Assembly: GCA_965661165.1 (NCBI GenBank)
Contig: CBFICL010000010.1
Location: 1 to 37,341, forward strand
Length of the DNA stretch: 37,341 nucleotides
DNA from: Hepatobacter sp965661165
GTDB taxonomy: Bacteria > Pseudomonadota > Alphaproteobacteria > Holosporales > Hepatobacteraceae
Reading direction: 5' to 3'
A model generated the notes under the pieces. The model did no database searches. It was not told the DNA's origin and saw only the letters and a program-made list of their open reading frames with translations. The translations under genes were made by a program, and so were the position numbers. Shown here piece by piece: positions 16,680 to 25,316 of this stretch. The first letter of the stretch is position 1. The number at the start of each line of letters is the position of its first letter.

Positions 16680-17455
16680 GTGACGCACGAGGAGAAACGT
16701 GACCTTAACGAACCTGTTAACTCGCCAACCTCCCAAAAGTTGCCCATGTTCACCCTAGATTGCGACACGGCCGGGCGCTTATCTGAAAAATATGGGTTGC
16801 CAGAAAAGTTTGAAGCCTATCACCTCACTGTGAATCAACAACCTGCACAGAAGCCCAAAAAAGAAAAGGTGGACAACGCCCAAGAACCCACCCTTGATCA
16901 GCTAACAAAAGCCCTCACCTCTTCTATGTATGACTATCTCCTTGAAAAGTTCCGCATTACAGCAGATGCCGCAACACAAGGGAGCGAAACCGCGCAACAA
17001 AACATAGACGCAACAATAACATAGAGGCTTATTTTCAAGCCTCTGAACCCTATCATTTTAACACGGCCGAGGATGTGTTCATACACAAGGTGTTGTCCGC
17101 TTATCTTCCCCCTGAGATGTGGACACATATCTTTGGCTTTCAGAAGCAAGCGAAAAGGCGCAGTTTTATGCATTTACGGTGCGTTGGGAGCCTGACGGCA
17201 AAGCGCCTTGGGGGGCCTGACGGCAAAGCGCCTTGGGGGGCCTTTACCGCTGGGCCTTTTTATGTGAAGCAACAACACGCTTCAAAAGACCAAGAGGCCC
17301 CTTCCACAACGTTTGTCTACGGCAGGCCAGTGCGTCTCCATACTGTGGCAGAAGATGATGCGAAGGCTTTTCTTATCCACACCCTCAATATCCTGGCGTG
17401 TGAAGAGCTCAATGCCTATAAAGATGCTATCACCAGCACTGAAAAGAAGAGCTGA
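16680..17455 (+). pseudogene. decayed paralogue of the exported protein at 12683-14422
   Basis: Three frames are needed to read one protein. Frame A (16680-17024) has LPMFTLDCDTAGRLSEKYG, matching FPIVACDDATAAILTERWN in the intact gene. Frame B (about 17024-17115) gives EAYFQASEPYHFNTAEDVF. Frame C (17116-17215) gives SEKAQFYAFTVRWEPDGK, which matches SLTLEWSQ. After a 25-bp tandem duplication the reading returns to frame B with GPFYVK (intact: GPLYIK) and AFLIHTLNILACEELNAY (intact: AFLTHVMNTLMAQTLRHQ). The order of matches is collinear with the C-terminal half of the intact protein; the exported and LRR-like N-terminal half is missing. Two intact-looking short ORFs (16680-17024 and 17075-17455) are therefore fragments. 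Sequencing error cannot be excluded for single-base changes. Confidence 0.85.
17191..17240 (+). repeat. 25-bp perfect tandem duplication
   Basis: The unit starting cctgacggcaaagcgccttg and ending in six Gs occurs twice, head to tail, at 17191-17215 and 17216-17240. Because 25 is not a multiple of three it shifts the frame; with one copy, the sequence reads VRWEPDGKAPWGAFTAG without interruption. It is probably a recent slippage or recombination event in the pseudogene. Confidence 0.95.
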
Positions 17456-17526
17456 CAGCGCACAAAAAGCAGAAACGCGCGTGCAAAAAAACGCACACAA
17501 GGCGCGCACAAAATGGGCAGGAAACA

Positions 17527-17619
17527 TGGCGGAGAGAGAGGGATTCGAACCCTCGATACGGAGAAAATCCGTATAACGGTTTAGCAAACCGCCGCCTTCA
17601 GCCACTCGGCCACCTCTCC
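17527..17619 (-). tRNA. tRNA-Ser (anticodon GCT)
   Basis: Minus-strand sequence starts GGAGAGGTGGCCGAGTGGC and ends with an encoded CCA. The acceptor pairs GGAGAGG with TCTCTCC. The anticodon loop TTGCTAA gives GCT (reads AGC/AGT), and a long variable arm (TACGGATTTTCTCCGTA) marks the class II serine type. It lies 25 bases from tRNA-Val on the same strand, so the two may be cotranscribed. Confidence 0.97.
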
Positions 17620-17644
17620 CCTGTGGGCACAGACCACCTATCTC

Positions 17645-17719
17645 TGGTGGGCGTAATAGGATTTGAACCTATGACCCCTACGATGTCAACGTAGTGCTCT
17701 CCCCCTGAGCTATACGCCC
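17645..17719 (-). tRNA. tRNA-Val (anticodon GAC)
   Basis: Minus-strand sequence GGGCGTATAGCTCAGGGGG through to an encoded CCA. The anticodon stem CTACG/CGTAG encloses TTGACAT, so the anticodon is GAC. The T arm ATAGGTTCAAATCCTAT and the acceptor GGGCGTA/TACGCCC pair perfectly. Confidence 0.97.
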
Positions 17720-17832
17720 GCTCTCTCTTTCTGCCACACCGCCTCAGAAGACTCAAGCCCTGAGGCCGGATTTTTTGCCAGATGTTGGCCCGCGCGCCTC
17801 TACGGCCGCACCCCTCACCCGGCAAGGCCGTA

Positions 17833-19227
17833 TTAATAATGGATGCCGCGATCCATGGCCGCCAAGAGCGATTCATGAAGGGCTTCTGACAAGGTGGGGT
17901 GCGGGAACACCGTGTTTAACACCTCGGCCTCGGTCAGCTCTCCTGTCATGGCCAGGGCGATGTTTGAAATCAGCTCGGTCACCCCGGGCCCAATCATGTG
18001 TGCGCCCAAAATCTCCCCCGTTTTTTCATCCACCAGGGTTTTGATGCCGCCATCCCCTGCCCCCATGGCCAAGGCTTTTCCGTTCGCTTGGAAGGGAAAC
18101 AGGCCCACCTTCACCTGATGACCGGCCGCTTTGGCCTCGGCTTCGGTAAGACCCACGCTGGCGATTTGAGGCGCACTGTATACACACGCCGGAATCGCCC
18201 GCACGTTTATCTTATGGGGGTGCTGACCCGCAATGGTTTCCGCGCACAACACGCCTTCATGGCTGGCCTTATGGGCCAACCACGGACCCGCCGTCACATC
18301 CCCAATGGCATAAAGCCCCGGCACATTGGTTTGGCAATCGGGGCCCACCGCCACGCGGCCGTGCTCAAAGGCCACCCCCAGATCTTCAAGCCCGAGGTCT
18401 TCAGTATTCGCGCGCACACCCAACGCCAGCAATACAGCTGAAGCTTTGAGGGTCTTTTTATTGTCTAACGTCACCACGCACCCGTCTGACTCTATCTTCA
18501 CAGAGGTGAAGCGCCGCCCTAACTGGCACGCAATCTTGCGCTTTTTAAAGGCTTTGAGCAACGATTCAGAAATGAAGGCATCGGCAGAAGGCAAGAGGTG
18601 CGATTGCGCTTCTACCACCGTCACCTGGGCGCCTAAGTGCGCATAAAAGCTGGCAAATTCAAGGCCAATGGCGCCTGAGCCCACCACAACCAACGACGCA
18701 GGGCATTGTTTTTGCACCATGGCCTCTTTAGAGGTCCACACATGCTGTCCATCTACCACGATAGACGGTGGCACCACAGGGCGCCCGCCCGACGCCACAA
18801 TCACATGCTTGGCCTTGAGGGTTTTTTTACCTGCGACTGCCACTTCGAATACGCCCTGTTTTTGCCCCACAAGGCTGGCGGTGCCAGACATCACTTCGAC
18901 CTCATGCTTTTTGAGCAAAAAGCTCACCCCCTTAGACAACTGCTCAGACACACGGCGTGAGCGCGCCACCATCGCCTCAAGATCAAACGTCACATCACCA
19001 ACAGACACCCCAAAATCAGCCAGATGCTGCGCTTGATGATAGACCTCGGCAGAGGTAAGCAAAGATTTGGTAGGAATACACCCCCAATTGAGGCACACAC
19101 CACCCAAATGCTCTTTTTCCACCACCAGCACCGACAGCCCCAATTGAGCCGCACGAATGGCGGCCACATACCCACCAGGCCCACCTCCTATGACAATGAC
19201 ATCTTTTATCATGACGCGCGAAATCAT
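17833..19227 (-). CDS. lpdA: dihydrolipoamide dehydrogenase (E3)
   Basis: FAD enzyme that reoxidises dihydrolipoyl groups of 2-oxoacid dehydrogenase complexes with NAD. Seen: the N-terminal FAD motif VIGGGPGGYVAAIRAAQLG, redox-active disulfide C45/C50 in GGVCLNWGCIPTKS, the NAD-binding motif VVGSGAIGLEFASFYAHLG, the second FAD motif LYAIGDVTAGPWLAHKA, and the catalytic His443/Glu448 in HPTLSE near the C-terminus. Length 464 is normal. The start may be ATG 19212 (MIKDVIVIGGG) instead of 19227; neither has a strong ribosome-binding site. It stands alone here, divergent from uppS; no E1 or E2 gene is in the window. Confidence 0.97.
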   Translation of the reverse strand: MISRVMIKDVIVIGGGPGGYVAAIRAAQLGLSVLVVEKEHLGGVCLNWGCIPTKSLLTSAEVYHQAQHLADFGVSVGDVTFDLEAMVARSRRVSEQLSKGVSFLLKKHEVEVMSGTASLVGQKQGVFEVAVAGKKTLKAKHVIVASGGRPVVPPSIVVDGQHVWTSKEAMVQKQCPASLVVVGSGAIGLEFASFYAHLGAQVTVVEAQSHLLPSADAFISESLLKAFKKRKIACQLGRRFTSVKIESDGCVVTLDNKKTLKASAVLLALGVRANTEDLGLEDLGVAFEHGRVAVGPDCQTNVPGLYAIGDVTAGPWLAHKASHEGVLCAETIAGQHPHKINVRAIPACVYSAPQIASVGLTEAEAKAAGHQVKVGLFPFQANGKALAMGAGDGGIKTLVDEKTGEILGAHMIGPGVTELISNIALAMTGELTEAEVLNTVFPHPTLSEALHESLLAAMDRGIHY

Positions 19228-19256
19228 CCACTTAACATTTATTTCTTAGTGAACTG

Positions 19257-19285
19257 TAGACAAAAAAACGTGAAATGCCTATAAA
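19257..19285 (+). promoter_or_regulatory. promoter of uppS
   Basis: TAGACA (19257-19262) and TATAAA (19280-19285) are 17 bases apart, in the 93-base space between divergent lpdA and uppS. Transcription would start near 19292, about 30 bases before the uppS ATG, with GAGGTG at 19301 in the leader. Confidence 0.5.
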
Positions 19286-19320
19286 GTTAATAGTTATTAT
19301 GAGGTGAAAATTTTGATTTC

Positions 19321-20025
19321 ATGGCAGTTTCTCCCCAGCATATTGCCTTTATCATAGACGGCAACGGGCGCTGGGCTCTTAACAAGCGCCTTTCTCGCGT
19401 CGTGGGACACAAACATGGCGCCACCACCTCGAAGAAGATCATTGAGGCCTGTCGCAAACGCCACATTCCTTACATGACGGTTTATGCCTTTTCGTCAGAA
19501 AATTGGAAACGGCCCGTGCATGAGGTGAACCACCTCATGAATCTGTTTGAACATTATTTGGAAAAAGAGCAAGAAGAACTGCTAAAGCAAGATATTCGCC
19601 TGAAGGTGATTGGCGACAGAGACCGGCTCCCGCCCCGCCTCATTCAACGCATTGAGCATGTGGAAAGGGCCTCGCAACATGGTCAATCTATGACCGTGCA
19701 AGTGGCCTTTAACTATGGCGGCAGGGCTGAAATTGTGCGCGCCACTCAAAACATAGCCGCCCAAGTGAAGCGGGGCGACCTGGCGCTTGATGACATCACC
19801 GAAGAAAAGCTGACCCAGCACCTTTATACCCAAGGCATCCCGGATCCGGACCTTATGATTCGCACCAGTGGTGAACAACGCTTAAGCAATTATTTGCTCT
19901 GGCAACTGGCCTATACAGAGTTCTTCTTTTTGGATAAGCATTGGCCTGATTTTACAGAGCAGGATTTAGATTTGGCCATTTTCTCGTTCCAAAAACGTCA
20001 TCGGCGTTTTGGTAAAGCGGCCTAG
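19321..20025 (+). CDS. uppS: isoprenyl transferase (undecaprenyl diphosphate synthase)
   Basis: Makes undecaprenyl diphosphate, the lipid carrier for peptidoglycan and other glycans, by adding isopentenyl units to farnesyl diphosphate. Seen: IIDGNGRWA with the catalytic Asp13, the GHKHGA and YAFSSENWKRP motifs, FNYGGRAEIV, and the C-terminal signature LMIRTSGEQRLSNYLLWQ with FFLDKHWPDF. The 234-residue length fits. ATG 19321 has GAGG 16 bases upstream, more than ideal. cdsA follows eight bases after its stop, as in most bacteria. Confidence 0.97.
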   Translation: MAVSPQHIAFIIDGNGRWALNKRLSRVVGHKHGATTSKKIIEACRKRHIPYMTVYAFSSENWKRPVHEVNHLMNLFEHYLEKEQEELLKQDIRLKVIGDRDRLPPRLIQRIEHVERASQHGQSMTVQVAFNYGGRAEIVRATQNIAAQVKRGDLALDDITEEKLTQHLYTQGIPDPDLMIRTSGEQRLSNYLLWQLAYTEFFFLDKHWPDFTEQDLDLAIFSFQKRHRRFGKAA

Positions 20026-20033
20026 CCTTCGTG

Positions 20034-20729
20034 ATGAATGCGACATTGGCCCCCAATGCCGGCTTCAAGCATCGCATCCTGTCCATAGCCGTGATGCTGG
20101 CGTTATGTGTCCCCATCATCTATTACGGTGGCGTGTTTTTGCTCGCACTGATCTCGGTGCTTTGGATCGGTCTTTTATGGGAAGTGATAAGGCAGCCTAG
20201 CTCAAAATGGCACGTTATCCAAACGGCGGCGCTGTTCATTCTGATCCAAACCTTGGCTTTTTGTGTTTACCTTACCCTGTTTGCTGCGCCCTCTTACCTG
20301 TTCTTTCTCTTCTTTCTTTCCACATTGTGGGTCACAGACAGCTTGGCCTACATAGGTGGAAAATGGATCGGTGGCCGCCGTTTGGCGCCTTATATCAGCC
20401 CCAACAAAACATGGAGCGGCTTTGTCTCAGGCGTTGTGGCGGGGCAGATGTGGGCTGTGGGTTTTCTAACAGTTACTGCTCATCTCCAAGGGATCGTCCT
20501 TCTCATCGGGCTTGCGCTCCCCCTCGTGGCCTCGTTAAGCGACCTGGGCCAATCATGGGCTAAACGCAGGCTGGGCATCAAAGACACCAGCGACCTCATC
20601 CCTGGCCATGGCGGCTTGTGGGATCGTTTGGATAGCACCCTTGGCACCCTGCTCTTTTTTGAAGGGGTGTATATGCTCTTTCCTCAAGCCTGGCGTTGCT
20701 TTATGGCAAGTTTTGCTGGCGGGGGGTGA
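20034..20729 (+). CDS. cdsA: phosphatidate cytidylyltransferase
   Basis: Integral membrane enzyme that makes CDP-diacylglycerol from phosphatidate and CTP, the entry to phospholipid synthesis. The family signature is at the C-terminus: SDLGQSWAKRRLGIKD followed by PGHGGLWDRLDS. Several hydrophobic helices precede it. At 231 residues it is shorter than the usual 260-280, mainly at the N-terminus. A GTG directly before the ATG (20031) is an alternative start. Its last 29 bases overlap the end of the convergent ProRS-like gene. Confidence 0.94.
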   Translation: MNATLAPNAGFKHRILSIAVMLALCVPIIYYGGVFLLALISVLWIGLLWEVIRQPSSKWHVIQTAALFILIQTLAFCVYLTLFAAPSYLFFLFFLSTLWVTDSLAYIGGKWIGGRRLAPYISPNKTWSGFVSGVVAGQMWAVGFLTVTAHLQGIVLLIGLALPLVASLSDLGQSWAKRRLGIKDTSDLIPGHGGLWDRLDSTLGTLLFFEGVYMLFPQAWRCFMASFAGGG

Positions 20730-21984
20730 TCTTTCGATCAAACACTTGAACCAGCGTTCCGGCCTGGGCCTGTGACACAAAAGCTGATTCCCCTAGCTGT
20801 ACTTGCTCTCCTGTGGCTCGGCTCGTCACCTGAATCTGCTGAGAAGACGTCACCTCCGCCTGATAGGGGAGACCCAACAGATCCATTTCCTTCTTTTTCA
20901 CACGTGTGTCTATACCTCGATCATCATAAAACACATCCACGCCTGCCTCCCTCAAAGAGGTATACACAGCATCACTCGATGCACGCAGGCTTTCGTCCAT
21001 CACCATGAGAGACAGCGAAAATGGAGCAAAACACTCAGGCCACACAAGCCCTTGATCATCGTGAAAGATCCCGACAAGCCCTGCAAGTAATGCTGATAAA
21101 TTGATGGCATAACTTCCCATGAATACCGGCAAAGACGTTTTGTCATCATGATGAACACACGCACCCAAAGCCTTCGACATAGAGGCCCCCCACAGCGTGA
21201 CGTGCCCCACCTGGGCGCCGCGACCATGCGTTACGGCACGCGATGAGGACAACGTTTTGGTGGACGCGTCCGCAACCTTGGCTTCATACAGGGTGCCCTG
21301 CCTCAAAGCATCGCGCATAGCCTCTTCTTCATACACCACATCCAACGACCCTTCAGGGGTAAGCAACACCACCTTGTGGACATGAGGGTTCTCTTCATCA
21401 GGCACCAACACAGCTGAAGCGCCCATGCGCTGAAAAGCTTTAGCATAGCCGCTCACTGCCCGCTGGCGTGACTGGTGCATCCCTTTTTCATCGGCATCAA
21501 AAGAACAGCCATCTGCCGTAATAAAATCGCGAGAACGCAACATGCCTGGGCCTGGATTCTCCCGATCTGCAAACTTCCACTGAAGCTGAAAAAAGTATTG
21601 AGGTAGCTGTGAGGCGTGATGAATATGCGCCTTGAAAAAATCTGTCAACGCCTCTTCACTTGTGGGGCTACACACACATCCCTCACCCTCGCGATCCATG
21701 TATGTCACAAGTTCAGGCCCATAAGAGGTGGCGCGCCCGCTCGCCTGCCACAAACGTAAGGGCTGAACCATGGTCATCATAACCTCAAGCCCGCCAATGG
21801 CTTCTTGGGCCTCACGCACAATGGTGGACACCTTTTTCAACGCCTTAAGGCCCATGGGCGACCATGCATAAATACCTGTGGATAAGGGATGGATCACGGA
21901 AATACGACGCATCCACACATAAGAGGTTTCCCCCTTCAATGAGGGATCATCACAAGTATACCAAAAATAGTTTGTTAACCGCAC
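20701..21984 (-). CDS. prolyl-tRNA synthetase-like protein with lost catalytic motifs
   Basis: Length (427) and overall sequence follow the short alphaproteobacterial ProRS: STGIYAWSPMGLKALKKV, LRLWQASGR, SPTSEEALTDFF, FITADGCSFDADEKG, GHVTLWG, LVWPECFAPFSLSLM. However, motif 2, which in ProRS reads close to KFRDEIRPRFGVMRGREF, is KFADRENPGPGMLRSRDF (137-154), so the ATP-binding Arg and the Glu are gone. Motif 3, usually GSYGIGVSRL, is GSYAINLSAL (290-299) with the invariant Arg replaced by Ala. The HEFH element is also changed. The start is GTG 21984 with AAAAAGGT five bases upstream. No in-frame stop is present, so selection may keep a non-catalytic protein. Whether a normal proS exists elsewhere is unknown. 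Confidence 0.85.
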   Translation of the reverse strand: MRLTNYFWYTCDDPSLKGETSYVWMRRISVIHPLSTGIYAWSPMGLKALKKVSTIVREAQEAIGGLEVMMTMVQPLRLWQASGRATSYGPELVTYMDREGEGCVCSPTSEEALTDFFKAHIHHASQLPQYFFQLQWKFADRENPGPGMLRSRDFITADGCSFDADEKGMHQSRQRAVSGYAKAFQRMGASAVLVPDEENPHVHKVVLLTPEGSLDVVYEEEAMRDALRQGTLYEAKVADASTKTLSSSRAVTHGRGAQVGHVTLWGASMSKALGACVHHDDKTSLPVFMGSYAINLSALLAGLVGIFHDDQGLVWPECFAPFSLSLMVMDESLRASSDAVYTSLREAGVDVFYDDRGIDTRVKKKEMDLLGLPYQAEVTSSQQIQVTSRATGEQVQLGESAFVSQAQAGTLVQVFDRKITPRQQNLP

Positions 21985-22180
21985 AACGACCTTTTTGCCA
22001 ACAATAAAGTTAAATATTGACTATAATCTATTAAACCATGCTGTGAATAGAGTATATGACAAAAAATAACTTGTTATACTTGTTTGATGGCTTGCCTTGT
22101 TCTTGTTGTTTGTCATAGCCACGCACCTCTTGATCAAAAACCCCTCACCTAGAGTGCGCAGAAAAGCATTTTTTTCAAAG

Positions 22181-22196
22181 ACTTTTTTAAAAAAGT
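22181..22196. repeat. 16-bp perfect palindrome ACTTTTTT/AAAAAAGT
   Basis: A perfect inverted repeat with no spacer lies 48 bases before bamD, in the 259-base space between the ProRS-like gene and bamD. It could be a protein-binding site or a weak stem in the bamD leader. The rest of this space is AT-rich, and I see no clear promoter that I would fix. Confidence 0.5.
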
Positions 22197-22243
22197 TTTC
22201 CCGAAAGAGAGGCTGAAGCTTGACAACCCATAGATAAGCTTTC

Positions 22244-23020
22244 ATGGTCAACACTATGTTGAGGCGTTCTGGATTTTTTGTTGGCTGCGTGGTGGGCATG
22301 CTTCTTGTGTCTGGGTGCCAGAATAAGGAAGTGCCCTATTCAGATCGTTCGCTCTACACCATTTACACAGCAGGCGTTGATAAGCTTGAAAAAGAGAGGT
22401 TCGTTCAATCGGCGGATGAGTTTTCTCAAGTTGAACAGCAATACCCCTATTCAAGTTGGGCACCCAAGGCCCAGCTGATGGCAGGTTATGCTCTTTATGA
22501 GGGCAAAAAATACACGCGCGCCATTGGCACATTTGAGAATTTTCTCTATCTCCACCCCTATCACCCCTATGCTGACTATGCCCACTATATGGTGGCCATG
22601 AGTTATTATCAGCAAATGGATAACATCAATCGCGACACACAAAGTAGTGAATATGCCCTTGAGGCGTTTACGACAGTGATGAACCGCTATCCCACCACCG
22701 CTTATGGCCTCGACGCCAAAAACAAACGAGCCAAAGCGTTCAATCACATGGCCGCACACTATACCGCCACGGGGCGCTTTTATCAGCAGAACAAGCTTTT
22801 CATTGCTGCCATCAAGTCCTTTCAAAAAGTGCTTAACGACTTCCGCGGCTCTCGCTATGAGCCTGAGGCTACATACCGCATTTTAGAGTGTTCGCTCTCC
22901 CTGGGCTTACCCCGAGAAGCCGAACTGGCTCAAAAACACCTGGTTCGACATTTCCCTCAAAGCGTGTGGTGCACGCGCGGAAAAGAGGTGATGGCGACGT
23001 GCCAGCCCCCCGCTGCCTAA
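22244..23020 (+). CDS. bamD: outer-membrane assembly lipoprotein BamD
   Basis: Essential lipoprotein of the BAM complex, which inserts beta-barrel proteins into the outer membrane. The signal peptide ends in lipobox VSGC (Cys25; ATG 22256 is an alternative start). The mature part consists of tetratricopeptide-like helices with the BamD/ComL pattern: LYTIYTAGVDKLEKERF, SADEFSQVEQQYPYS, AIGTFENFLYLHPYHPYADY, LEAFTTVMNRYPTTAY and FIAAIKSFQKVLNDF. Length 258 fits. ligA starts three bases after the stop. In alphaproteobacteria bamD is often near recN and ligA; recN is not here. Confidence 0.95.
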   Translation: MVNTMLRRSGFFVGCVVGMLLVSGCQNKEVPYSDRSLYTIYTAGVDKLEKERFVQSADEFSQVEQQYPYSSWAPKAQLMAGYALYEGKKYTRAIGTFENFLYLHPYHPYADYAHYMVAMSYYQQMDNINRDTQSSEYALEAFTTVMNRYPTTAYGLDAKNKRAKAFNHMAAHYTATGRFYQQNKLFIAAIKSFQKVLNDFRGSRYEPEATYRILECSLSLGLPREAELAQKHLVRHFPQSVWCTRGKEVMATCQPPAA

Positions 23021-23023
23021 ACC

Positions 23024-25075
23024 ATGAATCAGGGCCGTGCACATGCGCAAGCACGCCTTACGCACCTCGATCAAGAGCTGTCAAAACATAATGACCTTTA
23101 TTATAATCAAGACGCCCCTATCATTGATGACGCTGCCTATGATGCCCTCAAGGCAGAGCGGGAGGCGTTGCTAAAAGCCTGGCCCGATCTTGCCATGTCT
23201 AGCACCCTCGCTTCGGTCGGTCACAAGCCCACAGGCCCTTTTGAACGCGTCTTACACCGCGCGCCACTCTATTCTCTGGATAATGTCTTTCAGCCGGACG
23301 ATGTTATCCACTTTATGGGCAAGATGGAACGTTTTTTGGGGATCTCTGGGCCCCTTACGCTGGTGGCTGAACCCAAAATGGATGGCCTATCCATTGCCCT
23401 TATTTACGAAAACGGAAAGCTCACACAGGCTGCCACACGGGGTGATGGGAAATGGGGAGAAAATATCACAGCAGGTGCGCGCGTCTTATCCAGCATTCCT
23501 CACCAACTGGGTACATCGGCGCCGCCCCTCATAGAAATCCGAGGCGAAGTCTATCTTGATAAGGAGGTATTCATCACCCTCAATCAGCAGCGGGAAGCGG
23601 CAGAGCTGCCCCCTTTTGTCAATCCGCGCAATGCTGCCGCCGGCTCGATGCGCCAATTAGATCCTGACGTCACAAAATCGCGAAACCTGTCTTTTCGTCC
23701 CCACGGGTTTTTCACACCATCTTACTGGGTGGCCACCTATGACGAGGGCATGCGCCACCTCAATACATGGGGATTTACCACCAACAAGACGACCCTGTGC
23801 CAGGCCCCCGAGGATGTGAACCGCTATCATCAAGACATGGAAAAAGAACGCTCTCACCTTGATTTTGACATTGACGGCACGGTTTATAAAGTGAATGATC
23901 TGGCGTTGTGCCAAAGGCTTGGGCACAGTCACAAAGCGCCGCGCTTTGCCTTTGCCTACAAGTTTAATCCCGAAACGGCCCTAAGCCGTCTTGTGCACAT
24001 TGACCTTCAGGTGGGACGCTTGGGCACCCTCACGCCTGTAGCGCATCTTGAGCCCGTCAATGTGGGCGGCGTATTGGTGACGCGTGCGTCGCTGCACAAT
24101 GAAGATGAATTAAGGCGGAAAGATATCCGCATAGGCGACACGGTGTCGATTCACCGCGCAGGGGACGTGATTCCCCAGGTCACAGGCGTGATTCTTGAGG
24201 AGCGCCCGTCAGGCACGGTTCCCTTTGTGTTCCCCCAGACCTGTCCTGTGTGTGGCGCCCCTGTTAACCGTAAGGAGGGCATGAGCGCCAGCCGGTGCAC
24301 GGGCGGCCTATCTTGCAAAGCGCAAGCCATGGCGCGCCTCAAGCATTTTGTATCGCGTGATGGGTTTGATATTGCTGGCTGCGGCGACAAAAACATCGCC
24401 TTTTTCTGGGAAGGTGGATGGGTCACCTCCCCTGCTGATTTTTTTACGTTAGGCACACGCAATGCGCAAAAAGAAAACCCGCTGGAAACCCAACCTGGTT
24501 GGGGCCCCTTATCTGTTAGCAATTTATTACGCGCCATCGACGCGCGACGCCACATCTCACTCAGCCGTTTTCTCTATAGCTTAGGCATTCCGCAGGTGGG
24601 CGTTGTATCGGCCCATGTGTTGGCAGAAACATACCTCACCCTTGATGCTTTTCAGAGCGCTCTCTCTAAAGCAGCTGATCGCGAAAGCCAAGCTTTTCAC
24701 GACTTGCAAGCCATTCACAGCATCGGCCCCCTTGTCGCGCAGGAAATCATCCATTTTTTTCAAGACCCCAGCACCCAGCAAAGTGTGAAGGACATCTGCG
24801 CCCACATCACCATCATGCCCACCACCCCACCTTCGTCTCACGAAAAACCGCTTTTAGGAAAAAGCTTTGTTTTCACTGGCACCTTGACCCAACTAACGCG
24901 ACAAGAGGCCAAAGCGCGCACGGAAAGCCAGGGCGGCAAAGTGCTGACAAGTCTATCGAGCAAAACAGACTTTCTTGTGGCGGGTGCCAGCCCTGGCAGC
25001 AAAATCAACAAAGCCCAAGCCTTGGGCGTTAACGTGCTGGACGAGCCTGCTTTTTTAGCGCTCTTGACGTCTTAA
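23024..25075 (+). CDS. ligA: NAD-dependent DNA ligase
   Basis: Seals nicks in replication and repair using NAD. In order: the Ia domain with YYNQDAPIIDDAAYD, adenylation motif EPKMDGLS with catalytic Lys118, PRNAAAGSMRQLD, an OB fold (GRLGTLTPVAHLEPV, RASLHNEDE), a zinc finger with CPVCGAPV and CTGGLSC, helix-hairpin-helix repeats, and a C-terminal BRCT domain (GKSFVFTGTLTQLTRQEA). The 683 residues are typical. It is three bases from bamD and surely cotranscribed. Confidence 0.98.
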   Translation: MNQGRAHAQARLTHLDQELSKHNDLYYNQDAPIIDDAAYDALKAEREALLKAWPDLAMSSTLASVGHKPTGPFERVLHRAPLYSLDNVFQPDDVIHFMGKMERFLGISGPLTLVAEPKMDGLSIALIYENGKLTQAATRGDGKWGENITAGARVLSSIPHQLGTSAPPLIEIRGEVYLDKEVFITLNQQREAAELPPFVNPRNAAAGSMRQLDPDVTKSRNLSFRPHGFFTPSYWVATYDEGMRHLNTWGFTTNKTTLCQAPEDVNRYHQDMEKERSHLDFDIDGTVYKVNDLALCQRLGHSHKAPRFAFAYKFNPETALSRLVHIDLQVGRLGTLTPVAHLEPVNVGGVLVTRASLHNEDELRRKDIRIGDTVSIHRAGDVIPQVTGVILEERPSGTVPFVFPQTCPVCGAPVNRKEGMSASRCTGGLSCKAQAMARLKHFVSRDGFDIAGCGDKNIAFFWEGGWVTSPADFFTLGTRNAQKENPLETQPGWGPLSVSNLLRAIDARRHISLSRFLYSLGIPQVGVVSAHVLAETYLTLDAFQSALSKAADRESQAFHDLQAIHSIGPLVAQEIIHFFQDPSTQQSVKDICAHITIMPTTPPSSHEKPLLGKSFVFTGTLTQLTRQEAKARTESQGGKVLTSLSSKTDFLVAGASPGSKINKAQALGVNVLDEPAFLALLTS

Positions 25076-25193
25076 GTGCTTGAAAGCTTCACATAAAAGA
25101 TACACACGCCCCTGACTCATCCCAGGGTTGCGAAAATAGCCTCTGCGAAAAAGGCTTGGCTTTTGACACAGAGTTTCTTACCCTCATACCTAG

Positions 25194-25267
25194 TGGGAGA
25201 TAGTTTAACGGCAGAACGCCCGGCTCTGGACCGCGTAGTCCTGGTTCGAATCCAGGTCTCCCAGCCA
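25194..25267 (+). tRNA. tRNA-Gln (anticodon CTG)
   Basis: Acceptor TGGGAGA/TCTCCCA pairs perfectly, with the weak first T-A pair and discriminator G typical of tRNA-Gln, followed by an encoded CCA. The anticodon loop CTCTGGA gives CTG. The T arm CCTGGTTCGAATCCAGG is canonical. The anticodon stem has one C-C mismatch (positions 28 and 42). Confidence 0.93.
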
Positions 25268-25316
25268 CTGCCTTCTTTGCCAACAGAACCTCAAGGGTCA
25301 ACAAACCTCGAGCCGC

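Noticed and set aside
16291..16768. Several minus-strand ORFs of about 100 codons opposite the G/T-rich stretch
   Set aside because: Their Thr/Pro/His-rich composition is the direct result of the strand bias and they overlap each other in all frames.
17075..17200. F-box-like stretch (LSAYLPPEMWTHIFGF) that would suggest a host ubiquitin-hijacking effector
   Set aside because: It spans a frame change in the pseudogene. The paralogue aligns with frame B only up to about LPPE and with frame C afterwards, so the F-box look is accidental.
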